This document shows, piece after piece, positions 39,330 through 55,670 of a stretch of 64,000 bases of DNA. Both the position numbers and the translations under genes were made by a program. The stretch is taken from the NCBI RefSeq assembly GCF_036409155.1, contig NZ_JAZGLW010000002.1, positions 496,001 through 560,000 on the forward strand. Reading direction: 5' to 3'. The notes beneath the pieces are model-generated. The model searched no databases. It was not told where the DNA came from and was given only the letters and a program-made list of their open reading frames with translations. The DNA comes from Mycobacterium sp. 050128. GTDB lineage: Bacteria; Actinomycetota; Actinomycetes; Mycobacteriales; Mycobacteriaceae. Position 1 is the first letter of the stretch. Each line of letters begins with the position of its first letter.

Positions 39330-42300
39330 TTACGAGCCGAGTTCTTCGTCGAGGATGGCGAACAGTTCGCTTTCGCTGGCACTGTGGATGTCCTCGTCGT
39401 CGGCTTCCTGCTGGTCGTGTGGATCCAGGTGGGCGCCGAGCGTGGTCAGCAACGTCTGGATGCGGGTGGTCAAGTGCGCCTTGTCTTCTGGCTTCCAATC
39501 GGGTTGATTCAGCAGCGTTTGCAGCTCCCGGGCGATGTCATTGAAGCGTGCGAAACGGGCCATCAGGTCGGGCTGCTCGGCAGAGTTCGCAACACCGGGA
39601 ACCACCAGCCGGGTGTCGAGGTGTTCGGCCAGGACGATCGGCGTCGGGTAGTCGAAGATCAAGGTAGGCGAAAGGGTAAGTCCCGTCGCGGTTTTGAGCC
39701 GGTTACGCAGTTCGACGGCGGTCAGCGAGTCGAACCCGAGGTCTTGGAAGACGCTGCCCGCGTTGATGTCTCCGGCGTTGGGACGGCCCAGCACGGTGGC
39801 AGCGTTGCGGCTGACCAGGTCGACCAGTTCGCTGTGCCGCTGTTCGGCGGACAGGCCCTGCAGGCGAGCGACAAGGCTGGTCATCGAGGCGGCGGTGGTG
39901 TCGGTCTCGTCGATGACACGCCGGATGGGGCGGGCGACCAGATGACTGAGCAGCGGGGGCAGTGTCGCGCCGTTGTCGGCCAACGCGCCGGGGTCGATGC
40001 GCGCGGCGACCATCACCGGGCGGTCGGACAGCATCGCGGTATCAAACAGTCGCAACGCCTGCTCGGTTGGCATGGGGGCGAGCCCGATTCGGCTCATCCG
40101 CGCTTTGTCGCGCTCGTCGAGGTGTTGGGTCATGCCGCTGGCCTGTTCCCAGAGTCCCCAGGCGATCGACAGTCCCGCCAGACCGTGGGCACGCCGGTAG
40201 GTCGCCAATTCGTCGAGGAAGCTGTTGGCCGCCGCGTAGTTGCCCTGCCCCGGGGAACCCACAATGCCGGCCATCGACGAGAACATCACGAACGCCGACA
40301 AATCCATATCCCGGGTGAGCTCGTGCAGGTTCCAGGCACCGTCCACCTTCGCCCGCAGCACCGTGTCCAAGCGTTGCGGCGTCAGCGACGCGATCAGCCC
40401 GTCATCGAGCACTCCGGCGGCGTGGAACACGCCCTTGAGTGGATACTGCGTGGGCAGTCGAGTAAGCAGCCCCGCCAACGCATCTCGATCGGTGACATCG
40501 CAGGCCACCACCGACACCTCGGCCCCGGCCGTTTCGAGCTGATCCACCAGCTCCGGCACGCCCTCGCCTTGGGCGCCGCTGCGGCTCGCCAATACGACAT
40601 GGGCCACGCCGTAACGCGCTACCAGGTGTGCGGCCACCGCCGAGCCGGCCATGCCGGTGCCCCCGGTGATCAGCACGCTGCCGCCGGCCAGGCCGCCACC
40701 GGACCCCGTCAGGACCGGGTCACCAGGACCGTCCGGGATCGTCAGCACCACCTTGCCGGTGTGGCGGGCCTGGCTGACGAACCGATACGCCGACGAGGCC
40801 GACCGGACATCAAAAGTCTTGACGGGCAACGGCTTCAGCACACCGGCGTCAAACATCGACATCAGGTCGGACAGCATGGTCGCGGTGAGGTCCGGGCCGG
40901 CCTCGATCAGGTCGAAGGCCCGGTACGTCACGCCCGGCGCCATCGATGCGGGGTCGCGAAGATCGGTCTTGCCCATCTCGATGAACCGCCCGCCCCCGAC
41001 CAGCAATCGCAGCGAGGCATCGAGAAATTCGCCGGCCAGCGAGTTGAGCACCACATCGACCCCGGCCCCGCCGGTGGTGGCCAGGAACTTCTCCTCGAAA
41101 TCCACGGATCTGGTATCGCCGATGTGATCGTCGTCAAAGCCCATCGCCCGCAACGTGTCCCACTTGCCGCGACTGGCCGTCGCGAAGACCTCCGCACCCC
41201 AATGCCGGGCCAGCTGCACCGCGGCCATCCCCACCCCGCCCGTGGCGGCGTGCACCAATACCTTCTCCCCGGCCTTGAGCCCCGCCAGCTCCGACAACCC
41301 GTACAGGGCGGTCAAGAACACCACCGGCACGCTCGCGGCCTGCGGCAGCGACCAGTCGTCCGGCACCGTCGTCACCAACCGGGCATCCACAATCGCTTCG
41401 GATCCAACGACACCCAGCAAGCCCAACACCGCATCGCCGACCGACAGCCCCGGAACTCCCGGACCGATCTCGACGATCACACCGGAGCCTTCGACGCCGA
41501 GCTCGCCGCCACCGGGATACATCCCCAACGCCACCAACACATCCCGGAAGTTCACCCCGACCGCGGCCACCGCCACCCGCACCTGCCCGGAAGCCAGCTC
41601 CGCGCGGGGAAGCGGGCGCACCACCAGATCCTCCAGGGTGCCGCCGCCCCCCACGCTCATCCGCCACTGCCCCGCGGGCAACGTCGACACCGACCGCGAC
41701 GGGATCAGCCGCGCCGCGTGCGCGACGGCGGAACGCACCACCAATTGCGGTTCGCCGCACGCGATCACCTCGGCAATATCCAGCGAACCGTCGGTATCGA
41801 CCAGCACCACCCGGCCCGGCTGCTCGGCCTGCGCCGAACGCACCAACCCCCAGACCGCCGCGCCCGCCAAATCCGTCACGTCCTCGCCGGCCAGCCCCAC
41901 CGCGCCACGAGTCAGCACGACGAACGGCCCCGCGTCGCCGCCGGCCAACCACGACTGCAACACCCCCAACGCCTCGTGCGTGGCCGCATACACCGACGCC
42001 ACCGTCGCGCCCGAGCCCGGCTCCCACACCGTTACGTCTTGTTTGCTAAGGGCGTTGGGCTGCAAGGCAACCGGCGACCAGGTCACCTCCAGCAAGCCGC
42101 CGCCGGACCGGGGTGCCGCGGCCACCGCCGTAAGCTGGGCCGCCGAGACCGGCCGGACCACCAGCTCCCGCACCGACAGGATCGGTAGGCCGGCTCCGTC
42201 GGCCAGGTCCACCGACACCGCGCTCACCCCGACCGGTGCGATCCGCACCCGCGCCCGGGACGCGCCGGCGGCGTGCAGACACACGCCCTGCCAGGAGAAC

Positions 42301-45300
42301 GGCAACATGGTCTCGGCCTGGTCGCCGACCACGCCCATCGCATGCAATGCGGCGTCGACCAGCACCGGATGGATTCCGAAACTGTCGACCCTCATCCCGG
42401 CGACCTCGGGCACGGCGACTTCGGCGAAGACCTCATTGCCGAGGCGCCACATGGCCTGCAGGCCTTGAAACGCGGGACCGTATTCGTAGCCTCGCCGGGT
42501 CAGGTGCTCGTATGCGTCGGCGATGTCCACGGCGGTCGCTCCCACCGGTGGCCATACCGACAAGTTCGCGGCCGGATTGTCCGCACCCGTGCTCAACGCG
42601 CCCTCGGCATGCAGTGCCCATTCCGAATCGGGCTCCATGCCAAGGGAATACACCGATACCGCCCGGCGGCCCGAGCTGGCCGGGGGCCCGACCACGACCT
42701 GGATCTGGACACCGTCGGACGCGGGCAACAGCAGCGGGGCCGACAGTGTCAGCTCCTCGACCACCGAGCAGCCCACCTCGTCGCCGGCCCGCAACGCCAA
42801 CTCCACGAATCCGGCGCCGGGGAACAACACCACCCCGGCCACCGCGTGATCGGCCAGCCATGGCTGCGCGGCCAGCGACAGTCGGCCGGTCAGCACCACG
42901 GCGCCGGAATCAGGCCGCTGCACCACTGCGCCCAGCAAGCCGTGCTCGGCTCCGGCCAATCCCAATCCACCGAGATCGCCACCAATGCCCATCGGGGGCA
43001 ACCAGAATCGTCGGCCCTGGAAGGCGTACGTCGGCAACTCCACCTGGTGGGCGCCGGAGAACACAGGACGCCAATCCACCGCCACACCCGCGGCGTGTGC
43101 CTGACCCGCGGACAACCAGAACCGGTCCAGCCCGCCGTCGTCGCGGCCCAGCGACGGAATGACGACGGCATCGTCGGCGACGGTGTTTTCGATGCCGGCG
43201 GCCAACACCGGATGCGGGCTCGACTCGATGAACACCCGGTAGCCGGCATCGCTGGCGGTGCGCACCGCTTGCGCGAATTGCACGGTCTGACGGATGCTGC
43301 GGTACCAGTAGTCGGCGTTCAGCCCCGCGGTATCGAGGGGCTCGCCGGTGACGGTAGAGAAGAAGGTGACGGCGCAGGATCGAGGCTCAATGCCGTTGAG
43401 GGCCTGGGCAAGCGGCTCACGAATGGCGTCGACCTGCGCCGAGTGCGAAGCATAGTCGACGTCGATCCGGCGGGCACGCACGCCGGCACCCTCACAACGG
43501 CGCATCAGCTCCTCGAGGGCGTGCACCTCTCCGGAGACGACGATTGCCGAAACACCGTTGACCGCAGCGATATTCAGGCGATCAGCGGAGGGCGCCAGCA
43601 GCTCGCGCGCCTGGTCCTGGCCGCACGCCAGCGAGACCATGCCCCCGGCCCCCGACAGCTGCACCAGCAGCCGGCTACGCAGTGCCACCACCCGAGCCGC
43701 ATCCTCCAGCGACAGCGCACCGGCCACGTAGGCCGCCGCGATCTCGCCCTGCGAGTGGCCGATGACGGCGTCGGGCCGTACACCCATCGAACGCCATAAT
43801 TCGGCCAGCGACACCATCATTGCCCACAGCACGGGCTGCACCACGTCGACCCGATCCAGCCCCGGGGCACCCGCGGCGCCGCGGATCACGTCGATCAGCG
43901 ACCACTCGACGTACTCGCCGAGGGCCTTGTCGCACCGGTTTAGCTGCTCGGCGAATACCGGTGCGGTGTCGAGTAATTGGGCTCCCATGCCGACCCACTG
44001 CGAGCCTTGACCGGGAAACACGAACGCCGTCTTGCCGACGGCCTGTGCGCGCCCCGTCACGACGTTGGCGCCCGGCTCCCCCGCCGCCAGCCCGGCCAGC
44101 CCGGCCATCAGCTCGTCGCGAGTACCGACGACCACGGCCCGATGGTCGAACACCGAGCGGGTTGACACCAGCGACCACCCCACGTCGGCAACACCGAGCC
44201 GCGGATCGGCCTGCACGTGTGCCAGCAGTCGCCGCGCCTGGGCCGCCAGCGCCTCGGGCGACCGGGCAGACAACACCCACGGGGCCACCGGCATGTCGCC
44301 CTCAGCCGCAACGCTTTCCACCACCGGAGCCTGTTCCAGGATCACGTGCGCATTGGTGCCGCTGATCCCGAACGACGACACCGCCGCGCGGCGCGGCCGA
44401 TCCAGCGGAGGCCACGACCGCTGCTCGGTCAGCAACGACACCGCGCCCGCCGACCAATCCACATGCGGCGTAGGCACATCCACGTGCAGCGTCTGGGGCA
44501 TCACGCCGTGCCGCATCGCCTGCACCATCTTGATCACACCGGCCACTCCCGCCGCCGCCGACGTGTGGCCCATGTTGGACTTGATCGAGCCCAGCCACAA
44601 CGGCTGATCGGCCGGACGATCCTGCCCGTAGGTTGCCAAGATCGCCTGGGCTTCGATGGGATCGCCCAGCGTGGTGCCGGTCCCGTGGCCCTCCACCAAA
44701 TCCACGTCCGCCGGGGCCAGCCGGGCACTCTCTAGCGCCGCCCGGATCACCCGCTGCTGCGCCGGCCCGTTGGGGGTGGCCAACCCGTTGGACGCGCCAT
44801 CCTGATTCACCGCCGAACCCCGCACCACGGCCAGCACCCGGTGACCCAGCCGCCGCGCGTCGGCCAGCCGCTCCACCACCAGCGCGCCGACGCCCTCGGA
44901 GAAGCCGGTTCCGTCGGCCGCACCGGCATACGCCTTGCACCGACCATCGGCAGACAACGCCCGCTGGCGGCTGAACTCCACGAACATCGCCGGGGTGGCC
45001 ATCACGGTCACACCGCCGACCAGCGCCGCATCGCACTCGCCCGCGCGCAACGACCGCACGGCCAGATGCAAGGCCACCAGCGACGACGAGCACGCCGTAT
45101 CCACCGATACCGCCGGGCCCTCCAGCCCCAGCGAATACGCGACCCGGCCCGACGCGACACTCAGCGTCGAACCGCGCAACCCATACCGCTCCAGGTCCCC
45201 GGGGACGCGGCCCTGACCGCCGTACGAACCGTGGAAGACACCGACGAACACGCCCGTGGCCGATCCTCTCAGCGTGATCGGGTCAATTCCGGCCCGCTCC

Positions 45301-45719
45301 AACGCCTCCCACGACACTTCGAGCAGCAAGCGTTGCTGAGGATCCATCGCCAGCGCCTCGCTCGGCGCGATCCCGAAGAACGCGGCGTCGAAATCGGCGA
45401 CGTCGGACAGGAATCCACCACACCGGTTGTACGACTTGCCGGTCGCGTCGGGGTCGGGGTCGAACAGCGCGGCGAGATCCCAGCCGCGGTCGGCCGGGAA
45501 GTCGGTCACGACGTCGCGGCCCTCGGCGACCATCTCCCACAAGGCTTCCGGCGAGTCCACCGCGCCCGGATACCGGCAGGCCATCCCGACGATGGCCACC
45601 GGCTCGGTCGCTTCCTGGGCTAGCAAGGCCAGGTAGTCACGGTTCTCCCGCTTCAGCCGCTCGTTTTCCTTCAGCGACGCGCGCAGCGCCTTGACCAGCT
45701 CTTCAGGAGGGCTATTCAT
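39330..45719 (-). CDS. pks7: Type I PKS, one fully reducing module, methylmalonyl-type AT (Pks7-like)
   Basis: 2129 residues from ATG 45719; an earlier ATG at 45746 would add nine. N-terminal docking helix ([20 protein letters not shown], 6-25), KS with Cys210 (VDTACSSSL), AT with GHSQGE and YASH, the methylmalonyl-type pair, DH with [13 protein letters not shown] ([16 protein letters not shown]), KR ([14 protein letters not shown] present), ACP ([15 protein letters not shown]), C-terminal docking tail ([14 protein letters not shown]). It would add a two-carbon unit with a methyl branch and reduce it fully. No thioesterase. Follows pks10 closely and is 17 bp upstream of pks8/17. Confidence 0.92.
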   Translation of the reverse strand: MNSPPEELVKALRASLKENERLKRENRDYLALLAQEATEPVAIVGMACRYPGAVDSPEALWEMVAEGRDVVTDFPADRGWDLAALFDPDPDATGKSYNRCGGFLSDVADFDAAFFGIAPSEALAMDPQQRLLLEVSWEALERAGIDPITLRGSATGVFVGVFHGSYGGQGRVPGDLERYGLRGSTLSVASGRVAYSLGLEGPAVSVDTACSSSLVALHLAVRSLRAGECDAALVGGVTVMATPAMFVEFSRQRALSADGRCKAYAGAADGTGFSEGVGALVVERLADARRLGHRVLAVVRGSAVNQDGASNGLATPNGPAQQRVIRAALESARLAPADVDLVEGHGTGTTLGDPIEAQAILATYGQDRPADQPLWLGSIKSNMGHTSAAAGVAGVIKMVQAMRHGVMPQTLHVDVPTPHVDWSAGAVSLLTEQRSWPPLDRPRRAAVSSFGISGTNAHVILEQAPVVESVAAEGDMPVAPWVLSARSPEALAAQARRLLAHVQADPRLGVADVGWSLVSTRSVFDHRAVVVGTRDELMAGLAGLAAGEPGANVVTGRAQAVGKTAFVFPGQGSQWVGMGAQLLDTAPVFAEQLNRCDKALGEYVEWSLIDVIRGAAGAPGLDRVDVVQPVLWAMMVSLAELWRSMGVRPDAVIGHSQGEIAAAYVAGALSLEDAARVVALRSRLLVQLSGAGGMVSLACGQDQARELLAPSADRLNIAAVNGVSAIVVSGEVHALEELMRRCEGAGVRARRIDVDYASHSAQVDAIREPLAQALNGIEPRSCAVTFFSTVTGEPLDTAGLNADYWYRSIRQTVQFAQAVRTASDAGYRVFIESSPHPVLAAGIENTVADDAVVIPSLGRDDGGLDRFWLSAGQAHAAGVAVDWRPVFSGAHQVELPTYAFQGRRFWLPPMGIGGDLGGLGLAGAEHGLLGAVVQRPDSGAVVLTGRLSLAAQPWLADHAVAGVVLFPGAGFVELALRAGDEVGCSVVEELTLSAPLLLPASDGVQIQVVVGPPASSGRRAVSVYSLGMEPDSEWALHAEGALSTGADNPAANLSVWPPVGATAVDIADAYEHLTRRGYEYGPAFQGLQAMWRLGNEVFAEVAVPEVAGMRVDSFGIHPVLVDAALHAMGVVGDQAETMLPFSWQGVCLHAAGASRARVRIAPVGVSAVSVDLADGAGLPILSVRELVVRPVSAAQLTAVAAAPRSGGGLLEVTWSPVALQPNALSKQDVTVWEPGSGATVASVYAATHEALGVLQSWLAGGDAGPFVVLTRGAVGLAGEDVTDLAGAAVWGLVRSAQAEQPGRVVLVDTDGSLDIAEVIACGEPQLVVRSAVAHAARLIPSRSVSTLPAGQWRMSVGGGGTLEDLVVRPLPRAELASGQVRVAVAAVGVNFRDVLVALGMYPGGGELGVEGSGVIVEIGPGVPGLSVGDAVLGLLGVVGSEAIVDARLVTTVPDDWSLPQAASVPVVFLTALYGLSELAGLKAGEKVLVHAATGGVGMAAVQLARHWGAEVFATASRGKWDTLRAMGFDDDHIGDTRSVDFEEKFLATTGGAGVDVVLNSLAGEFLDASLRLLVGGGRFIEMGKTDLRDPASMAPGVTYRAFDLIEAGPDLTATMLSDLMSMFDAGVLKPLPVKTFDVRSASSAYRFVSQARHTGKVVLTIPDGPGDPVLTGSGGGLAGGSVLITGGTGMAGSAVAAHLVARYGVAHVVLASRSGAQGEGVPELVDQLETAGAEVSVVACDVTDRDALAGLLTRLPTQYPLKGVFHAAGVLDDGLIASLTPQRLDTVLRAKVDGAWNLHELTRDMDLSAFVMFSSMAGIVGSPGQGNYAAANSFLDELATYRRAHGLAGLSIAWGLWEQASGMTQHLDERDKARMSRIGLAPMPTEQALRLFDTAMLSDRPVMVAARIDPGALADNGATLPPLLSHLVARPIRRVIDETDTTAASMTSLVARLQGLSAEQRHSELVDLVSRNAATVLGRPNAGDINAGSVFQDLGFDSLTAVELRNRLKTATGLTLSPTLIFDYPTPIVLAEHLDTRLVVPGVANSAEQPDLMARFARFNDIARELQTLLNQPDWKPEDKAHLTTRIQTLLTTLGAHLDPHDQQEADDEDIHSASESELFAILDEELGS
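40109..42023. repeat. Near-identical direct repeat in pks7 (ER-KR region), copy B
   Basis: Partner of 33720-35640. The match fades before about 40090 and after about 42030, where the DH-side sequence of pks7 differs from pks8/17. Recombination between copies would delete 6.4 kb and leave one in-frame hybrid module. Confidence 0.8.
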
Positions 45720-45755
45720 GGGGCTACGAGACGAGGCGGGATCCATACGCCGGCA

Positions 45756-46817
45756 TCAGTGCCAGCGCAGCAATACGAGCTCCGAGCAGAAGCCGGGCCC
45801 CATCGCGAGCATCAGGCCCGGGCTTGCGCTGGGCGGCTTCTTGGCGATGGTGTCGCGCAGCACGTGCAGCACCGACGCCGACGAGAGGTTGCCGATCTCG
45901 CCGAGCGATCGCCAGGTGAGTTCCAGGGCGTCCGGCGGCAGGCTGAGTGCCGCGGTGATCGCCTCGATGACCTTGGGACCGCCGGGGTGGCTGACAAAGG
46001 CGCCGACGTCGGTCGGGGTCAGGCCGTGCGCCCCCAGGAAACCGGTGACGTCGTCTTCGATGTACTGCTCGACGACGGCCGCGACGTCCTTGGACAGCAC
46101 CAGCTCGAAGCCCTCGGTGCCGACGTCGTAGCCCATGGTGCGCAGCGAGTCCGGGTAGAGGTGGCTGCGCGAATCCAGCACGTCCGGGCCGCCGGCGCCG
46201 ATCGCCGCCGCGCGGTCCGCACCGACGGCAACCACGGATGCGGCGCCGTCAGCAAACAGGGCGCTGCCGACCAGACCGGCCAGCGAGGGCTTGTACCCGG
46301 GGTAGGTCAGAGAGCAGAGCTCGACCGAAATCAGGGCGGCCACGCCATCGGGGTCGCCGCGCAGATAGTCGTTCAGCCGGGCCACGCCGGCCGCCCCGGC
46401 CACGCAGCCGAGGCCGAACAGCGGCACCCGCCGTACGTCGTCGCGCAGCCCCAGCCGCCCGGCGATCCGGGCGTCGATGGACGGGATCGCGAGTCCGGTG
46501 ACCGTCGTCGTGAACAGCACGTCGACGTCACGCGGCTGCAGCCCCGCGTCGTCCAGCGCGCCGGAGAGCGCCTGACTACCCAGCTCGACGGCATTGTCGA
46601 TGTAAATCTGATTCGCCACGCCGAAGTCGGTCAGCCGGGGATAGCGCTCCAGCGGGATGACCAGGTGACGGCTGTTGACCTTGGCGCTGGTGTGCAGCTG
46701 CCGAACGATGTCCTCGTAGTCCTCGAAGCCCGGAATGCTGAGGAAGAAGTCAGTGAGTTCTCGTTGGGAATAGCGATACGGCGGCAATGCACCGAATACG
46801 CCTGCGATGACGCTCAT
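45756..46817 (-). CDS. pks10: Type III polyketide synthase (Pks10-like)
   Basis: 353 residues, the length recalled for Rv1660. Chalcone-synthase family: Cys138 in [11 protein letters not shown], His in [10 protein letters not shown], Asn in [10 protein letters not shown]. Pks10 of M. tuberculosis is linked to phthiocerol dimycocerosate and pyrone metabolism. ATG 46817 ([13 protein letters not shown]) was chosen by likeness to Pks11; the frame is open upstream to 46946 without support. First gene of the PKS block, 150 bp after argH. A TAAACT (46887-46882, minus strand) is a possible -10 but has no good -35. Confidence 0.93.
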   Translation of the reverse strand: MSVIAGVFGALPPYRYSQRELTDFFLSIPGFEDYEDIVRQLHTSAKVNSRHLVIPLERYPRLTDFGVANQIYIDNAVELGSQALSGALDDAGLQPRDVDVLFTTTVTGLAIPSIDARIAGRLGLRDDVRRVPLFGLGCVAGAAGVARLNDYLRGDPDGVAALISVELCSLTYPGYKPSLAGLVGSALFADGAASVVAVGADRAAAIGAGGPDVLDSRSHLYPDSLRTMGYDVGTEGFELVLSKDVAAVVEQYIEDDVTGFLGAHGLTPTDVGAFVSHPGGPKVIEAITAALSLPPDALELTWRSLGEIGNLSSASVLHVLRDTIAKKPPSASPGLMLAMGPGFCSELVLLRWH

Positions 46818-46967
46818 TGGTCCCACCCCTTGGTGACGAACATGCAGGTCGACGGGTTCAAGCCTGTGGCTACGAGCCGCAAGTTTATTCCTTTTGCGCA
46901 ACCAGCGCCGCAATACGGCCCTGACCTGAGAGAATGGCCACAGCAAACCGCGATAATTCGGCGCGAG

Positions 46968-48410
<1,443 letters not shown>

Positions 48411-48422
48411 TCACGCCGCCGC

Positions 48423-48476
48423 GAGTGTGAATCCTGCGACGGCTTGACGGCGTGTCTCGTCGTAAAATTCACACTC
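48423..48476. repeat. 54-bp nested palindrome in the argG-argH gap
   Basis: GAGTGTGAAT (48423-48432) pairs perfectly with ATTCACACTC (48467-48476). Inside, GCGACG pairs with CGTCGT with one wobble, leaving a 16-nt loop. One arm covers the argG stop codon. Resembles a short dispersed palindromic repeat and may stabilise or attenuate mRNA between the two genes. Confidence 0.5.
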
Positions 48477-49680
48477 ACGCCTCGCCGGCCAGGTCCCGGC
48501 GCGCCGACAGCTTGGACGACAGTCCGTGCACATAGACGAAGCCCTTGGCCGCCGACTGGTCGAAGCTGTCGCCCTCGTCGTAGGTGGCCAGATTGAAGTC
48601 GTAGAGCGATTCCGAGCTGCGCCGGCCGTTGACCGCAATGTGCCCGCCGTGCAACACCATTCGTATCTCGCCCGACACATGCTCCTGGGTCTTGGCGACG
48701 AAACTCTCCAGGGCGACCTTCAGCGGCGAGAACCACAGCCCGTCGTAGACCAGCTCGGCCCAGCGCTGGTCGGTGGTCCGCTTGAAGCGGCCCAATTCGC
48801 GCTCGAGGGTGACATGTTCGAGTTCGGCGTGCGCGGTGATCAACACCATCGCGCCGGGCGCCTCGTAGATCTCGCGGCTCTTGATGCCCACCAGGCGGTC
48901 CTCGACGACGTCCAGGCGCCCGACCCCCTGGGCGCCGGCGCGCCGGTTGAGCTCCACGATGGCCTCCAGCACCGACACCGGCTTGCCGTCGATCGACACC
49001 GGGACACCCCGTTCGAAGCCGACGATCACCTCGTCGGGCGTGCTCCAGTTGAGGGTCGGGTCCTCGGTGTAGTCGTACACGTCCTTGGTGGGTGCATTCC
49101 AAAGGTGTTCCAGGAAGCCGGTTTCCACCGCACGGCCCCACACGTTCTGGTCGATGGAGAATGGCGAGCGCTTGGTGACGTTGATCGGGATCGCGTTCTC
49201 CTCGGCGAACGCGATCGCCTTCTCCCGCGTCCACGCATAGTCGCGGACCGGCGCGAGCACCTCCAAATCCGGTGCCAGCGAACCGAATCCAACTTCGAAC
49301 CGGACCTGGTCGTTGCCCTTGCCGGTGCAGCCGTGCGCGACGATGCCACCGCCGTACTTGCGGGCCGCCGCGACCAGATGCTTGACGATCAGCGGCCGGC
49401 TGATCGCGGACACCAGCGGGTAGCGGTCCATGTACAGCGCGTTGTTCAGCACCGTCGGCAGGCAGTAGCCCTCGGCGAACTCGTCGCGGGCATCGACGAC
49501 GACCGCTTCGACCGCACCGCAGTCCAGCGCGCGCTGGCGCACCAGTTCCATGTCCTCGCCGCCCTGGCCGAGGTCGATCGCGACCGCTACGACCTCACGG
49601 CCGGTCTCCTTGCCTATCCAGCTGATCGCCACCGAGGTGTCCAGACCGCCGGAATACGCCAGGATGACGCGCTCTGACAT
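48475..49680 (-). CDS. argG: Argininosuccinate synthase
   Basis: Joins citrulline and aspartate using ATP. 401 residues, usual length. PP-loop [14 protein letters not shown] (about 8-21); [16 protein letters not shown] and the citrulline/aspartate-binding region [23 protein letters not shown] segment ([18 protein letters not shown]) are intact. Starts 11 bp after the argR stop, so it is in the same operon, ahead of argH. Confidence 0.97.
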   Translation of the reverse strand: MSERVILAYSGGLDTSVAISWIGKETGREVVAVAIDLGQGGEDMELVRQRALDCGAVEAVVVDARDEFAEGYCLPTVLNNALYMDRYPLVSAISRPLIVKHLVAAARKYGGGIVAHGCTGKGNDQVRFEVGFGSLAPDLEVLAPVRDYAWTREKAIAFAEENAIPINVTKRSPFSIDQNVWGRAVETGFLEHLWNAPTKDVYDYTEDPTLNWSTPDEVIVGFERGVPVSIDGKPVSVLEAIVELNRRAGAQGVGRLDVVEDRLVGIKSREIYEAPGAMVLITAHAELEHVTLERELGRFKRTTDQRWAELVYDGLWFSPLKVALESFVAKTQEHVSGEIRMVLHGGHIAVNGRRSSESLYDFNLATYDEGDSFDQSAAKGFVYVHGLSSKLSARRDLAGEA

Positions 49681-49691
49681 GAATCAATCTC

Positions 49692-52286
<2,595 letters not shown>

Positions 52287-52290
<4 letters not shown>

Positions 52291-53179
52291 GCCGGGACCA
52301 CCTTGGTGCCGGTCCCGGCGTGGGTGAACAGCTCGACCAGCACGCAGTGCTTGACCCTGCCGTCGATGACGTGTGCGCTGGGCACGCCCGCGGTGACGGC
52401 CCGCAGACACGCTTCGATCTTCGGGATCATGCCCGCCTCCAATGTGGGTAGCAGTTGCGCCAATGTGGCGGTGTCGATTTCGCTGACCAGCGAATCGCGA
52501 TCCGGCCAGCTGGTGTACAGGCCCTCGACATCGGTGAGCATCAACAGCTTTTCGGCGCCCAGCGCCTCGGCCAGCGCGGCCGCGGCGGTGTCGGCGTTGA
52601 TGTTGTGCACCACGCCCTCGGCGTCGGGCGCAAGCGTCGAGACCACCGGAATGCGCCGCGCCGCAATCAGATCCAGCACCGCGGCGGTGTTGACCTTGTC
52701 GACGTCACCGACCAGGCCGATGTCGGTGGCCACTCCGTCGACGGTGACGCTGCGCCGCACCGCGGTGAACAGCTGAGCGTCCTCGCCGGTGATGCCGACG
52801 GCGTACGGTCCGTAGGCATTGATCAGGTTGACCAGTTCGCGGCCCACCTGTCCGAACAGCACCATCCGCGCGACGTCGAGCACTTCCGGTGTGGTGACCC
52901 GGAATCCGCCCTTGAAGTCACTCTTGTCGATGCCGAGCCGGCGCAGCATCGCGGTGATCTGCGGGCCGCCGCCGTGCACGACGACGGGATGGATTCCGCA
53001 GTTGCGCAGGAACGCCATGTCGGCGGCGAAGGCCTGGCGCAGCGTCTCGTCGGTCATCGCGTTGCCGCCGTATTTGACCACGACGATCTTGCCGTGCAAC
53101 TGGATGAGCCAGGGCAGTGCTTCGGCGAGCACTTGTGCCTTGACTTGCGTGGACAGTTCGTCGGTGTTGATGTTCGTCG

Positions 53180-53183
<4 letters not shown>
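52287..53183 (-). CDS. argB: Acetylglutamate kinase
   Basis: Phosphorylates N-acetylglutamate; often the arginine-feedback step. 298 residues. KYGGNAM (about 38-44), HGGGPQI (about 70-76), [10 protein letters not shown] and [21 protein letters not shown] (about 195-215). The N-terminal helix [20 protein letters not shown] is of the kind found in arginine-inhibited forms. ATG 53183 overlaps the argJ stop as ATGA. Confidence 0.96.
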
Positions 53184-55500
<2,317 letters not shown>

Positions 55501-55558
55501 ACTGGCCCCATCCGTCCCACCAGTACCGCGCGGCAACTATCACCCGACTTGCGGAAGT

Positions 55559-55576
55559 GATATCGCGGGCGATATC
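55559..55576. promoter_or_regulatory. Palindromic GATATC element, copy 2
   Basis: GATATCGCGGGCGATATC, an 8+2+8 perfect inverted repeat, 95 bp before the MFS start and 101 bp before argC. Same spacing as the copy at 13608-13625 (GATATCGCCGGTGATATC). Confidence 0.5.
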
Positions 55577-55670
55577 CAGTTCGAAGGTCGGGTCTTGGTT
55601 CGGTGGCAAGACGCAGAAGTTTTCGCTTGTCGTGAAGGTTGGCGTTACTCGGCGGGGGTATGTGGGATGG

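Noticed and set aside
39313..39498. Extended start of pks8/17 inside pks7
   Set aside because: Arg/Pro-rich out-of-frame reading of pks7; GTG 39312 with AAGGAG gives the docking-helix start.
33720..42023. PKS direct repeats as a transposon or assembly duplication
   Set aside because: No terminal repeats or transposase, and both copies sit in frame inside distinct modules with diverged flanks. Misassembly cannot be fully excluded without long reads.
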